DNA from: Candidatus Symbiopectobacterium endolongispinus
GTDB taxonomy: Bacteria; Pseudomonadota; Gammaproteobacteria; Enterobacterales; Enterobacteriaceae
DNA length: 64,000 nt
Direction of reading: 5' to 3'
Assembly (NCBI RefSeq): GCF_018777385.1
Contig: NZ_JAFJYB010000001.1
Location: 1,198,610 to 1,262,609, forward strand
In this document: piece after piece, positions 30,352 through 39,796 of the stretch
Layout of the letters: every line of letters begins with the position of its first letter
How positions within the stretch are numbered: position 1 is the first letter of the stretch
Position numbers and translations under genes: made by a program
The notes under the pieces: generated by a model
Told to the model about the DNA's origin: nothing
The model's input: the letters and a program-made list of their open reading frames with translations, nothing else
Databases searched by the model: none

Positions 30352-30599
30352 GAAAGCGCTCCAGCGGGCTAAATGCTAAATGTCACGAGCAGATACGGCG
30401 GGACACAAGCATAAGCGCAAAGTGCTGGGAATGCACCCGTTTGTTGCTGGCGAAACCTTATTCGAAGCGAGTGGCGTTCTGTGCTAATCACGGTGGTACA
30501 GAGTACACGGTGGGGAAAGAGTAGCGTATGGTAAGTCCCATCGCTAATTTCTCAGTCTGGCCATTCAAGGCCCGTTGGGATACCTAACAGGAGCAACAT

Positions 30600-30887
30600 A
30601 TGGAATTGCGTATTGTCGCCAGTATTCAGGCTAAACCAGAACACGTTGATGCCGTCGCACAAGCGGTGAAAAAAGTGGCGGCACCCAGTCGTGCCGAAAC
30701 GGGAAACCTGCAATACGATCTGCACGAATCACTGGAAGCGCCGGGTACGTTCGTCTTTTTTGAACGCTGGGCAAGTCGTGAGGTCTTGACGGAGCACGAA
30801 GCAACCCCGCACTTTCAGCAACTGGTGACCGAGTTGGAAGGCAAAACGCTGGGTATGGTAATAACCCCGCTGCGTGCGCTGATTTAA
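30600..30887 (+). CDS. Antibiotic biosynthesis monooxygenase-type (YgiN-like) protein
   Basis: 95 residues with the ABM ferredoxin-like fold: MELRIVASIQAKPEHVDAVA, the central ETGNLQYDLHESLEAPGTF, VFFERWASREVLTEHEATPH and a final strand. Such small dimeric proteins act on quinols or other aromatic compounds without cofactors. CAGGAG lies before the ATG. Intact. The neighbour at its 3' side is the decayed receptor gene on the opposite strand, and the receptor's 3' deletion ends just beyond this gene's stop. Confidence 0.85.
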   Translation: MELRIVASIQAKPEHVDAVAQAVKKVAAPSRAETGNLQYDLHESLEAPGTFVFFERWASREVLTEHEATPHFQQLVTELEGKTLGMVITPLRALI

Positions 30888-30899
30888 GCTGCGATGTTT

Positions 30900-31930
30900 T
30901 CAATACAGATATAAAAAACCCCTCTTCCAGACGGGTATTGTTGGTGTGATCGTAGGCGAAAGCCAGACGTGATTGTCCCCAATCCCAAATACCGTTATGG
31001 GTCAGCGCGTAGTTCTGACGGTACATGCGGTTGGTTTCTGCACCACTTTATGCCAGCGCCTGAGGGATTGCCTGGCTACTGTTGAATTGAGTGTCTCCGG
31101 TATAGATATTACCCTGGCGGCTGTAGCCCGCATCAAAATCGATAATCTGCTGCGGTGACAGTTTCCATGACAGTTGGGTGTTGATATCGCGATTGCGCAC
31201 CCCTTCGCGGCCCGCTGCATAAGGAACCGTTTTGGTTATGGTTAATGTTTGGGTCATCTGCGTCGGTTTTATTGATATTGCCATACAACCGCATGGTGAG
31301 CGCTTCACCGGCCAATTGGCCGGACAGTGTGAAATTGGTGCGACGAGTGGCGCCTTCCTTGCTGCTTTCCGGCTGATTTCCGTACAGCGACAATGTGCCC
31401 GTCCAGTTATTGGTGGGGCGTTTGGTGATGATATTCACCACGCCGCCAGCCGCACCGGAACCATAGCGTGCCGCCACCGGGCCGCGCAGTACTTCAATGC
31501 GCTCCACGGCTTCAACCGGCACCCAGTTGGTATCGCCGCGCGTGTCGCGTTCACCGTCCCATGAATAGCGGATGGCGTTGCGTGAGGTGACCGGGCGGCC
31601 ATCAATCAGAATCAGAGTATTTTCCGGCCCCATGCCGCGCAGATCTATCTGGCGGTTGTTGCCGCGTGCGCCTGTGGCACTGTTACCGGTCAGATTCACT
31701 CCCGGCATTTTGCGGATGATCTCAGACAGATCGTTGACCGGCGGAGATTTTTGAATGTCTTCTGCTGCGATAATCGAAACACCCGGCTGTTGTTTTAACT
31801 CCTGCTCGGCGGTGGCCTTGACGGTGATGGTATCTTCATCAGCGGCATACACCATGCCGGAGACGGAACCGACCAAGCCTGCGACGATCAGTGTCAGCGG
31901 CGTGAGTGTGAAGAGAGGCGCTTTGTACAT
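30900..31930 (-). pseudogene. TonB-dependent catecholate siderophore receptor (FepA-like), truncated
   Basis: Outer-membrane receptor. The N-terminus has a signal peptide (MYKAPLFTLTPLTLIVAGLV), a plug domain with the TonB box (DTITVKA) and the FepA-type motifs DLSEIIRKMPGVNLTGNSA, NTLILIDGRPV, then ERIEVLRGPVAARYGSGAAG. A frame break near 31230 is followed by readable strands (DINTQLSWKLSPQQI, YSRQGNIYTGDTQFN, NYALTHNGIWDWGQS) and the gene then stops matching at about 30900. Roughly half of the usual ~750 residues, including most of the barrel, is gone. Iron uptake by this route is lost. Confidence 0.88.
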
Positions 31931-32112
31931 TGTCCTTTTCCCTTTTGTCAGTAATATGGGCTGCGCTGGCCCAAATGCTAATGATTCGCGTTCGCTAATC
32001 TGGCAGAGAATGGTACAAATGTACACTTTTTGTAATCAATGTGTAATGGCCTAAAAAGCGTAATGGAATGACAACAGGGTGATGGCTTTCTTAGGTGGAA
32101 AGCCGTTGGCGA

Positions 32113-33327
32113 TTAACGGAAGGCGTGGTACAGCGCGGCAATCGCGGGGTAAATTTGCCGGTGCGTCAGCGGATATTCATGCTGCGCCAGCAGGGCGCGA
32201 ATGAAAAAGCAGTTCATCAGCGTCCCGAGAGGCAGTGCAGCATTGTCGGGCACAACCAGCTTTAATAGTGCAATTACGGTGTTGGACCATTCCAATGCCA
32301 TTGGGCGCAGGGATGGGCGAGAAATGGCGGCGGTAAACAGTTCATACTCGCGTGCCAGATCCTGGATGTCGGTGGTCCCGCGCAAAATAAACTGGGTCAA
32401 CACCTCGCAAGGATCGTCGTGGCGGCGTGCATTGAGCCATTGAAACATGTCTTCACGAAACAGGGCGATGGCTTCACGCATCACCGCGTTCAGCAAATCG
32501 TCCAGGCTTTTAAAATGATACGTGGTTGACCCCAGAGGTACTCCAGCTTCGGCCGCAACTGCGCGGTGCGTCAGCATGGCGATGCCGTCACGGCGGATAA
32601 TCTGCGTAGCGGTGGCAATGATTTGCGCCGCGCGCGCATGCCTGCGCTCAGCAGACAGGCTGACCCCGTTCACGCCGTTAGCGGATAACCAGGCAACGGC
32701 CGGTGTTGGGGGGAAAGGTGGCGAACTGGGGGTGTAAGTCTGTATTGAACCTTGAGGCTTGTCGGTGGTTTTAAGGTTGCTATAGGCTGAGCGCACCTCA
32801 TCCCCGATATCATCAAGCATGGATTGCCGTTCTTCCCGGCTGATGGCAGCAAAGCCAGTGCCATGCAACAAAAACACCCCTTCAGCGGCGAGAAAAGCAA
32901 TGCGTAAGCGTTTGGTGAGCGGTGTGGCTTGTGCCAGACGCGCCAGTTGCATGCGGTAAAAGGTTTGTACCGGTGCCAGCATGGCAGGCGCGTGGACCAG
33001 CGTCGTCAATAAGCCAATGGCGCGCGATGCCGTTTCTTCAGTCTCTTGCCCGATAGCGTTGATATGGCCCAGAATCTCAGCACCGGGTGTACTGCCATAA
33101 CGCACGCTTTGCTGCTCCGCTTCTTGCGAAAAACGGGTCAGTTCACGTTCCAGCAGCGTTTGTATCAGCAGATCCTTGCTGGGGAAACGGTAAACCAGCC
33201 CACATTTGCTGATGCCTGCCTGTGCGGCAACGGCATCGAGGGTGAAACCGTGCACGCCACCGCTCAGCAGAACGGTTTCCGCTGCATCAAGAATCTGGTC
33301 GCTATCAATGGTTTGTTTGCGTGCCAT
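32113..33327 (-). CDS. Tandem TetR-family regulator (two TetR units in one protein)
   Basis: 404 residues, unusual for TetR proteins, which are near 200. The first unit starts ARKQTIDSDQILDAAETVLL and has the helix-turn-helix LDAVAAQAGISKCGLVYRFP. A Pro-rich linker lies near residues 190-215. The second unit has its own HTH domain: RAAQIIATATQIIRRDGIAM, then THRAVAAEAGVPLGSTTYHF and KSLDDLL. Each HTH is followed by an all-helical ligand domain. The gene is divergent from a Bcr/CflA-type efflux gene, so it is probably that pump's repressor. No lesion is visible, although the pump gene is broken. Confidence 0.85.
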   Translation of the reverse strand: MARKQTIDSDQILDAAETVLLSGGVHGFTLDAVAAQAGISKCGLVYRFPSKDLLIQTLLERELTRFSQEAEQQSVRYGSTPGAEILGHINAIGQETEETASRAIGLLTTLVHAPAMLAPVQTFYRMQLARLAQATPLTKRLRIAFLAAEGVFLLHGTGFAAISREERQSMLDDIGDEVRSAYSNLKTTDKPQGSIQTYTPSSPPFPPTPAVAWLSANGVNGVSLSAERRHARAAQIIATATQIIRRDGIAMLTHRAVAAEAGVPLGSTTYHFKSLDDLLNAVMREAIALFREDMFQWLNARRHDDPCEVLTQFILRGTTDIQDLAREYELFTAAISRPSLRPMALEWSNTVIALLKLVVPDNAALPLGTLMNCFFIRALLAQHEYPLTHRQIYPAIAALYHAFR

Positions 33328-33451
33328 TTACCTACCTTGCATTTCCGACTGATCAGTCATATATTGCGCTGCATATTACGCATGTTAGCTGATTGGCCAC
33401 TACTTTGCCGACGGTTATTACTTCTTTTGCATGGTTAACAAGGTTACATCA

Positions 33452-34626
33452 ATGTCTGAGTCTTCACGGCCCGGCGCGCACCGTTTTACCCTTATCGTCA
33501 TTCTTGGGATACTTTGCGCGTTTGACGCCATGTCCATCGACCTCTATCTACCAGCATTCCCGCGATTGCACACGCCATTGGTGCCGATGCTGCCGGTATG
33601 CAAACCTCGCTTTCGGTGTTTCTTATCAGGTTGGCGTTCGGACAAATTCTTTATGGGCCGTTTACCGATCGCTATGGGCGAAAAGTACCGTTACTGCTGG
33701 GTATCGCGCTGTTTCTGGCCGCATCGATCTGCCTTTCTCATGCGGCCTCATTGACCGAATTCGTTTTCTTCCGCTTGTTGCAGGGCATCGGCGGTGCGGC
33801 AGGGTTAGTGATCCCACGTGCAATTGTGGCTGACCTTTGCGCCGAGCGTGAGGCAGCAAAAGTGTTTTCACTGTTGATGCAGGTGATGGCGATCGCGCCG
33901 ATTGTTGCGCCGCCGTTGGGGAACCTGTTGTCAGGTTCGCTGGGCTGGCAGGCGATTTTCTGGGGACTGGGTGTTGTCGGGGCGATCATGTTGTTTGCCA
34001 CCTGGAGCTGGGTGCCAGAGAGTCTGCCGCGAGATCAGCGCATGCAGGGCAATATTGGTTCGGCTTTTGTAGGTTATGCCGCGCTGTTTCGCCAACGTAT
34101 CTACATGGGGTATACCCTGTCTGGGGTATTCACCATGGGCGGACTGTTTACCTACATCGGTGCATCGGCATTTATTTTTATCGATTATTTCCATCTCTCT
34201 CCCACCCTGTACAGCACCTTGTTTGCCGCGAATGTACTGGGTATGGTGGTGTGCGGGCAGATCAATATCTTTCTGCTTAACCGTTGGCGTGAGCAGCAGA
34301 TTCTTGCTGTGGGATTGGGGATACATCTGGTTTGAACCTTGTTACTGGTGGGGTTGTGGTTGAGCGGCGGCGCGACGCTGTGGCTGTTAACCGCGCTGCT
34401 GTTTATGGCCATGAGCAGCTTGAGCCTGGTGTTTGGCAACGGTGTGGCGGTCGCTATGGGGTCAGCGGCAGGTCAGACCGGCGTGGCATCGTCGCTACTG
34501 AGGGTAATGCAGTACCTGTTCGGCGGTGTGGTCGGCGTGTTGCTCGGTGTTCTGCATGATGGCACATTGTTGCCGCCGTTGCTCATGCTGGCCGTGTGTG
34601 CACTGGCAGCACTGCTCGATAGATAA
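33452..34626 (+). pseudogene. MFS multidrug transporter (Bcr/CflA type), frameshift and nonsense
   Basis: Twelve-helix major facilitator of the Bcr/CflA drug-export group: start MSESSRPGAHRFTLIVILGI, DAMSIDLYLPAFP, then after the break MQTSLSVFLIRLAFGQILYG with the MFS loop 2-3 motif GPFTDRYGRK. A one-base loss near 33565 (LPAFP-AIAHAIGADAAG) and a TGA at 34333-34335 (LGIHLV-TLLLVG) destroy the frame. Adding one base yields 392 codons, the normal length. Divergent from the tandem-TetR gene. The 3' end is 126 bp from IS copy B. Confidence 0.93.
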
Positions 34627-34740
34627 CATATATAAATAAAAACAATTCATTAATGGCATTATGGTGTCCTATTGGTGTCCCCATTGCTAAATTACACTTC
34701 GATCATGCCTCTCTATTTTTCTACCAACTAGCATTGATTG

Positions 34741-34752
34741 CTGGTTATGTAT
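34741..34752 (+). promoter_or_regulatory. LexA-like half-site at window-left end of IS copy B
   Basis: CTGG (34741-34744), then TTATGTAT, then the IS terminus. It is the only one of six flanking half-sites with a mismatch to CTGT. The variant resembles the CCAG half of the E. coli dinI box. Confidence 0.6.
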
Positions 34753-36065
34753 GGGTCTTCCCTATCATGGTGGGAGACTCATAACAACATGTTTAACCTG
34801 CCGTAATGGAACATCACTGCCACCTTAAAGCGTTCTTTGTTCCGGTATCCTCTGGACTTGATCCGCAGCAGCCTTATCTTTCTGTTTAGTGACTCTGCAT
34901 TACCGTTTGATACCCTGTGTTTCATGGCATTCAGGATCCCGTACAGTCGTTTACGTAACGTCCGGGCGGCGCTGCTTAGTAGCGGGACACCAACGTCTTT
35001 TGCCATCCCTATCCATTCCAGCCACAGACGCCTGCTGTGTTCGTCATACCGGCGGTTCCAGAGTTCCCGGGCCAGCGCCTTCATTGCCCAGCAACGGCTG
35101 GTATCAGGCAGAACCATCTGCGCTGCTTCCAGTCTTTCTGCTATTCGACCATGACGTTTATGGCGACCGTACAACCACAGATAACGGGAACGATGTGCAC
35201 TTTTTCGTGCCGGTAACGGGATGGTTTTCATCTCCAACTGTCGTGTTTTATCTACGACGGCACAGAGCATTTTCGCTACATGGAAGTGGTCGAACGCGAT
35301 CTTCTCCACCGCGTTAGGCAGATGGAGCCGCGCTGCGCTTATATAGGATAGATTCATGTCCATCGACAGGGTTTTAATGGATTCAATCTGGCGGTCACCC
35401 AGACTCCGGAGATAGCCAGCAAGACTTTCAACTCCGCGATCATCTTTGAGTTCCAATGCCTGTCCTTGGGTATCAGAGATAACGGTGACGTACTGATGCC
35501 CCTTTTTGAAAGCGACCTCATCAACACAGAGATGACGTGCGGCCTGAGGTGTTTTTCGACGGGCCAGTCCACGCTTAACCGCCCGTTGCATAATATTATC
35601 GACAGCATTCCAGCTCAGCCTCAGCTGTTTCCTGACGGCATCCACGGTGCTGATTTTCAGCCATGAGATAACGAACGACTCGAACAACAGCGTATACCGG
35701 CTACCGGGGCCGGCCCATGGAACAGACAGCGTCTGGTAGCCATGCTCCGGGCACATAATACGGGGTACATCAGCTTCGACTATTGTCGCGAACTGACAGG
35801 TATCGAGATGGCGCCATTTACGATGTCGGTGATCGTGAATAGGACAAGATTCCCGCAGGTTGGACAGGTTAACTGAGTGTTTTTCGCAATCTCAACTGTA
35901 ACGGTAACAGAACCGGCATTTTCATCGAGAGAAAGAGACTTTACCTGCCACGGAATAGACAGGTTGAGGATATGAGCGTAGAGAGACTTTTCGTCCATGG
36001 TGGTGACCTCTGGCGATTTAATACGCCATTATCATGCCTTCAGCCACCACAACAAGGGAAGACCC
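34753..36065 (-). mobile_element. ISL3-family insertion sequence, copy B (1313 bp, inverted)
   Basis: Same element as copies A and C but on the opposite strand, and two bases shorter: one base lost in the transposase gene and one G near its right terminus. The flanks belong to two different insertions, because the window-right 8 bp match the window-right flank of copy C and not the window-left flank of B. Confidence 0.95.
34779..35998 (-). pseudogene. ISL3-family transposase (copy B), frameshifted
   Basis: Near-identical to the 406-residue transposase of copies A and C, but one A is missing near 35852, in the zinc-finger region (CPTCG then NLVLF instead of KSCPIHDH). This separates the N-terminal 50 residues from the catalytic part. 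One Ser-to-Arg change is also seen in the last catalytic segment (ESLNRKIRLL). Defective on its own. Confidence 0.95.
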
Positions 36066-36077
36066 ATGTGTATACAG
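36066..36077 (+). promoter_or_regulatory. LexA half-site at window-right end of IS copy B (former sulA/sxy operator)
   Basis: ATGTGTAT directly after the IS, then ACAG (36074-36077). Read on the other strand this is CTGT-ATACACAT, the left half of the operator whose right half lies beside sulA at 51372-51383. Confidence 0.88.
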
Positions 36078-36270
36078 TATATCGGCTATAGATGAAAATC
36101 AACCTGCTTTTTTTGGAAGCGCTTCGCATAATTGGCATGGTAGTGGGCGTAGATCACATTTTGTGTTTGAAGTCTCACCAACCTTATGATTAATTACTTT
36201 AACATGTTAAGAACACATATACAGACAGAGGATTGATTTTCAATACTAAAGGGTGTTGTATGAATTAGTT

Positions 36271-36876
36271 ATGCAAAAAAAGATTTTGCAATCAAAAATT
36301 TCTTTCTCCTCATTGGTAGAAATTACCACCCGTTCTCAATTTGGCGGTTATAGCATCGCGGCAAATAAAACGATCTTTGGCCTTATCTCCAACGGAGAGC
36401 TTTATTTACGTGCGAACAAGCGCTGTTAGCCTCATTTCCTTGCACTGAATATGCCGCACCTGGTTTATACCAAACGGGGCATGCCCGTTCCGTTGAGTTA
36501 CTATCTGGTGGGGGAGGTCTTATGGGAGGAACCGACTCAGCTGCTGCAATTGGCCAAAATGTCGCTTGAGGGCGCAGAACAGGATAAATCAGAGCGTGAG
36601 CACTGCACACGGTTAAAGGATTTGCCCAATCTGAATCACGATCTTGAGCGAACGTTATGGAAGGCGGGAATCAGAAATGCTGACGAGCTGCAACAACACG
36701 GTGCAAAGGAGAGCTACTTGAGGCTAAAAGCAGTCAGTAAACATGCCGGTGTGAATATTTTACTGGCGTTGGCGGGCGCGATTTGCAGAACGCATCAGGC
36801 CGCTTTGCCAATAGGGGTAAGAAACGAGCTGATTGAATGGCATAAACACCATTCAGCGCCTTTGCCTAAAACCTGA
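36271..36876 (+). pseudogene. sxy: Competence/CRP-S regulator Sxy (TfoX), frameshifted
   Basis: Sxy is the CRP co-activator of competence-type genes. The N-terminal TfoX domain is readable (SSLVEITTRSQFGGYSIAAN, NGELYLRA) and the C-terminal domain too (LKDLPNLNHDLERTLWKAGI, ALPIGVRNELIEW). A loss of about four bases near 36417 breaks GELYLRA-EQALLASF, and a second indel near 36452 restores the frame at PHLVYTKRGMPVPLSYY. In E. coli sxy is divergent from sulA; here sulA is 15 kb away because of an inversion, and IS copy B sits upstream instead. Confidence 0.88.
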
Positions 36877-36989
36877 GACGTCAACTTGCGCGGTATCTTC
36901 AAAGGTAATGATGCCGCGCTATATGTTTTTATGCTTCGCGTGTTCTCTGCACCATTTTGACCGTGTGTACTATCACCGGATAGTTTCTT

Positions 36990-39104
36990 TTAACGGATGG
37001 TTCCCTTCAACTGCGTCAGTTCTGGCAAGACATCGATGATCAGACCAATTTGCTGCAAGACCAGTTGCTCCTTGCTGTCTGGATCGGGGGCAAGTTGTTG
37101 TACCTGCTGTTGACGTGCCAACAACCCCTCTCGCTGTGTTTGCACATCAATGTCAGGATGGTGCAGTGCTGCATCAATATAGCAAATAGCGTCATCCAGC
37201 AGTTGTAGCGTCTGCGGCAGCGCCAGCTTTTCTCGGTGGGCACCGAGTGTAGAAATATAGCTCAACAGCGTATGGTTAAGGCACATAAAGCGAAACGCAT
37301 CATCGAGCGTATTCCTGATGGCATGGGGTTCAGAAGACATGTTCGCGACGACAGAGGCCAGCTCTGCGTCGCTGTTATGCGCATCGCGGCGCGCGATGCG
37401 GTAACGCAAACTGTTGCTTTTACCTTGATGATATTGTTCAAGAATGGCATCCAGATAACGGCAATTGGCATTGGTGGTTTTATCTATGACCGCAGGTAAA
37501 CCGCGAAAACGCCAGTCCGGCCAGATAAAACTGACAGCGGCCTAGGCAATGGCGCAGCCAATCAGTGTATCCAGAATGCGTGGCCCTGCCACTTCGAAAC
37601 CCTCACCCAGCAAGTTAAAGCAGAGCAAAACCAATAAGGTAATAAACAGGGTGGCATGGGCATATTGTACGTTGCGAAAGGCAAAGAACAACACACCGCT
37701 GATAACAATCAGCGTGAGTTGTCCTTCAAGCGAGGGGACAAAATAGAGTACCGGAATCCCAATCAGTATGCCTGCCAGCGTCCCGATAATACGCAGCGCC
37801 AAACGCCGTCGCGTTGCATTGTAGTTTGGCTGACACACAAACAGGCTGGTGAGCAGAATCCAATAGCCGTGCTGCATGTGTGTCAGTTGAATAAGCGCAT
37901 ACCCCCCCGCAGAGCAGGGCAGACATACGGATAGCGTGGCGAAACAAGGCTGAACGCGGTGTAAGATGACGACTGATGCGCAGCCGAATATCACTCCAGC
38001 CGGTCAGTCCATCATCAGCCAGACTTTCTTCCATCTGTTGCTGCGATTCCAGCCATTGCTCTGATTCGATATTCATTAACTGGGTATCAATGGCACGAAG
38101 ATTATTCAGCAAGTGGCGTAATGCTTTTCCTTGGGTTGGATTTGCGCCATCTTTGGCAAAAAAAGCATGCAGCGCGGCATCCAGATAAACAAACGCCAGT
38201 TCGATACGTCCATCGTGCTGATATTTTTGCTGTAACAGAATGGATTGCGCCAATTGACGACAGGCGCGTGCCTGCATCGTCAGTAAACGTTGAAAACGAA
38301 AAAGAATATCACTGTGGCGAAAGGTTTCACGTAACTGAGCGTATTGCACGTGCGAGGAACTGGCGCGTTCGTGAATATCTTGTGCTGCAAAATAGTAGTG
38401 CCGCGTTGTCCGCGATCGCCGCGTAACCGGGTTAACAAAGGGGCTTTGGCTTGATTGAGCGTTGCCACCACATCACTGTTAACCAGTGCCACATCGATCA
38501 ATGGGTTATCGGTCGAATCATCAATATCGGGATCAAACAGTGTCGCTTTAGCATCCAGATAGTGGGAAAGCTGCTCAAAGCAGCGAGCCAGACTGTCCTG
38601 CAAAGGACGAATGGGAAAAACAACATGCCCCAACAATGTAAGCAGGTTGTACCACAACGCCCCCGCGAGCAGCAAAAGCGGCTGTTGATACCAATTGTCA
38701 TACAGGGACACGCCCAGCATGGTGTAAATGGCAATTAGCAGAGCACCAAAAGCAATGGTGGCGTAGCGCTGACCCAATGCACCGAGCAGAATAAAACCTG
38801 CCGTTGAAAAGGCCAGACCGATGCCGAATAACCACGGGTAAGGAAAAAGCAGTTCTATGGATACAGACGCTATAAAGAAACAAAGTAGCGTAATAAACAA
38901 ATTGCGTAATCTGCCGGTTAGCCTATCATTGAGATCGGTCAGCGCAGCGGCCACTACCCCGAGCGTTAACGGAATGGTAGTGGTAGGTTGGCCCATCCAC
39001 CAGGGCAGCAACGCGGCGCCGGCTAAGGCAATAAAAATACGCGCGTTGTACAACTAACCGCTATTGTATAGGTAACTCCGGAATCCTGAGATGAATGTCA
39101 ACAA
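36990..39104 (-). pseudogene. yccS: YccS-type FUSC-domain membrane protein, several lesions
   Basis: Inner-membrane protein with two FUSC-like membrane blocks and a soluble linker, unknown function. Aligning by eye to E. coli YccS: a TTG start near 39104, then a TAG at 39054-39056 where NSAWLY has Trp. RLRGDRGQRGT is followed by a frameshift near 38395. A longer C-run near 37910 shifts the frame again, with GYWILLTSLFVCQPNYNATR beyond it. A TAG at 37542-37544 replaces Trp in GCAIA-AAVSFIWPDWR. The rest, to LPELTQLKGTIR, is intact. Both nonsense changes are consistent with TGG to TAG. Confidence 0.93.
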
Positions 39105-39124
39105 CGTCTGTTCCTTACCGACGG

Positions 39125-39571
39125 TTAGCGATAGCGACGGCGCGCGTTTCTTTCACGTATCGCCTGTGCCTCTTCAATGGACACCACGCGACGACCTACA
39201 GGCCACAGCGCGATGACTACCAGTTTGAAGTTGGCGATCCCGACAGGAATACCGATAATCGTTAGGCATTGCGCAATGCCACTGGCAATGTGCGATATAC
39301 ACAGCCACCATCCGAAAAGAATAAACCAAAAGACATTAAGGACTGTCCCGCCAGCGCTCAATACGGCATTTTTACGCTCAGGCTCTACTTCATCGATGTG
39401 AACGGCCTCATTGCCGTAAGGGAACAGCGATAGCTTGGTGATTTCCCAGCATGATCGGGTCAGTGGCAATGTGAAAATCAGAACAATGCTGATTAGCGTT
39501 GCAATAAACAATGCCGGCGTAGTGAAAAATCCACCCAGCACAAAATTAAGAATGTTCAATGCGGCTCGCAT
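39125..39571 (-). CDS. yccF: YccF inner-membrane protein (DUF307)
   Basis: 148 residues with two DUF307 repeats and four membrane helices. The repeated motif is visible: PLTRSCWEITKLSLFPYGNE in the first half and GIPVGIANFKLVVIALWPVG in the second. Function unknown. Intact, directly upstream of the yccS remnant on the same strand, as in E. coli, and divergent from helD. Confidence 0.92.
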   Translation of the reverse strand: MRAALNILNFVLGGFFTTPALFIATLISIVLIFTLPLTRSCWEITKLSLFPYGNEAVHIDEVEPERKNAVLSAGGTVLNVFWFILFGWWLCISHIASGIAQCLTIIGIPVGIANFKLVVIALWPVGRRVVSIEEAQAIRERNARRRYR

Positions 39572-39796
39572 TGTTGCTCCATGATGTCAGGCGTAGCGAA
39601 GGTCTCGTAAATAGGGCATCTATCATTACAAAATACAGACATCTCATGGCATTGCTTCGGCACACATCGCGTATGATGTCATCAGAAAGAATATTACATC
39701 AAGCGCGGGGATATCCTAACGTATTTTAACACTGGAGAAGGGGTCTGTGTCGCAGGTAAACTACCGAAAAGCCGTTTTTTTCATGGCGTAACGAAA

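Noticed and set aside
31931..32050. A Fur box upstream of the FepA-like gene.
   Set aside because: Only a poor half-match around AATCATTAGCATT; no good 19-bp dyad seen.
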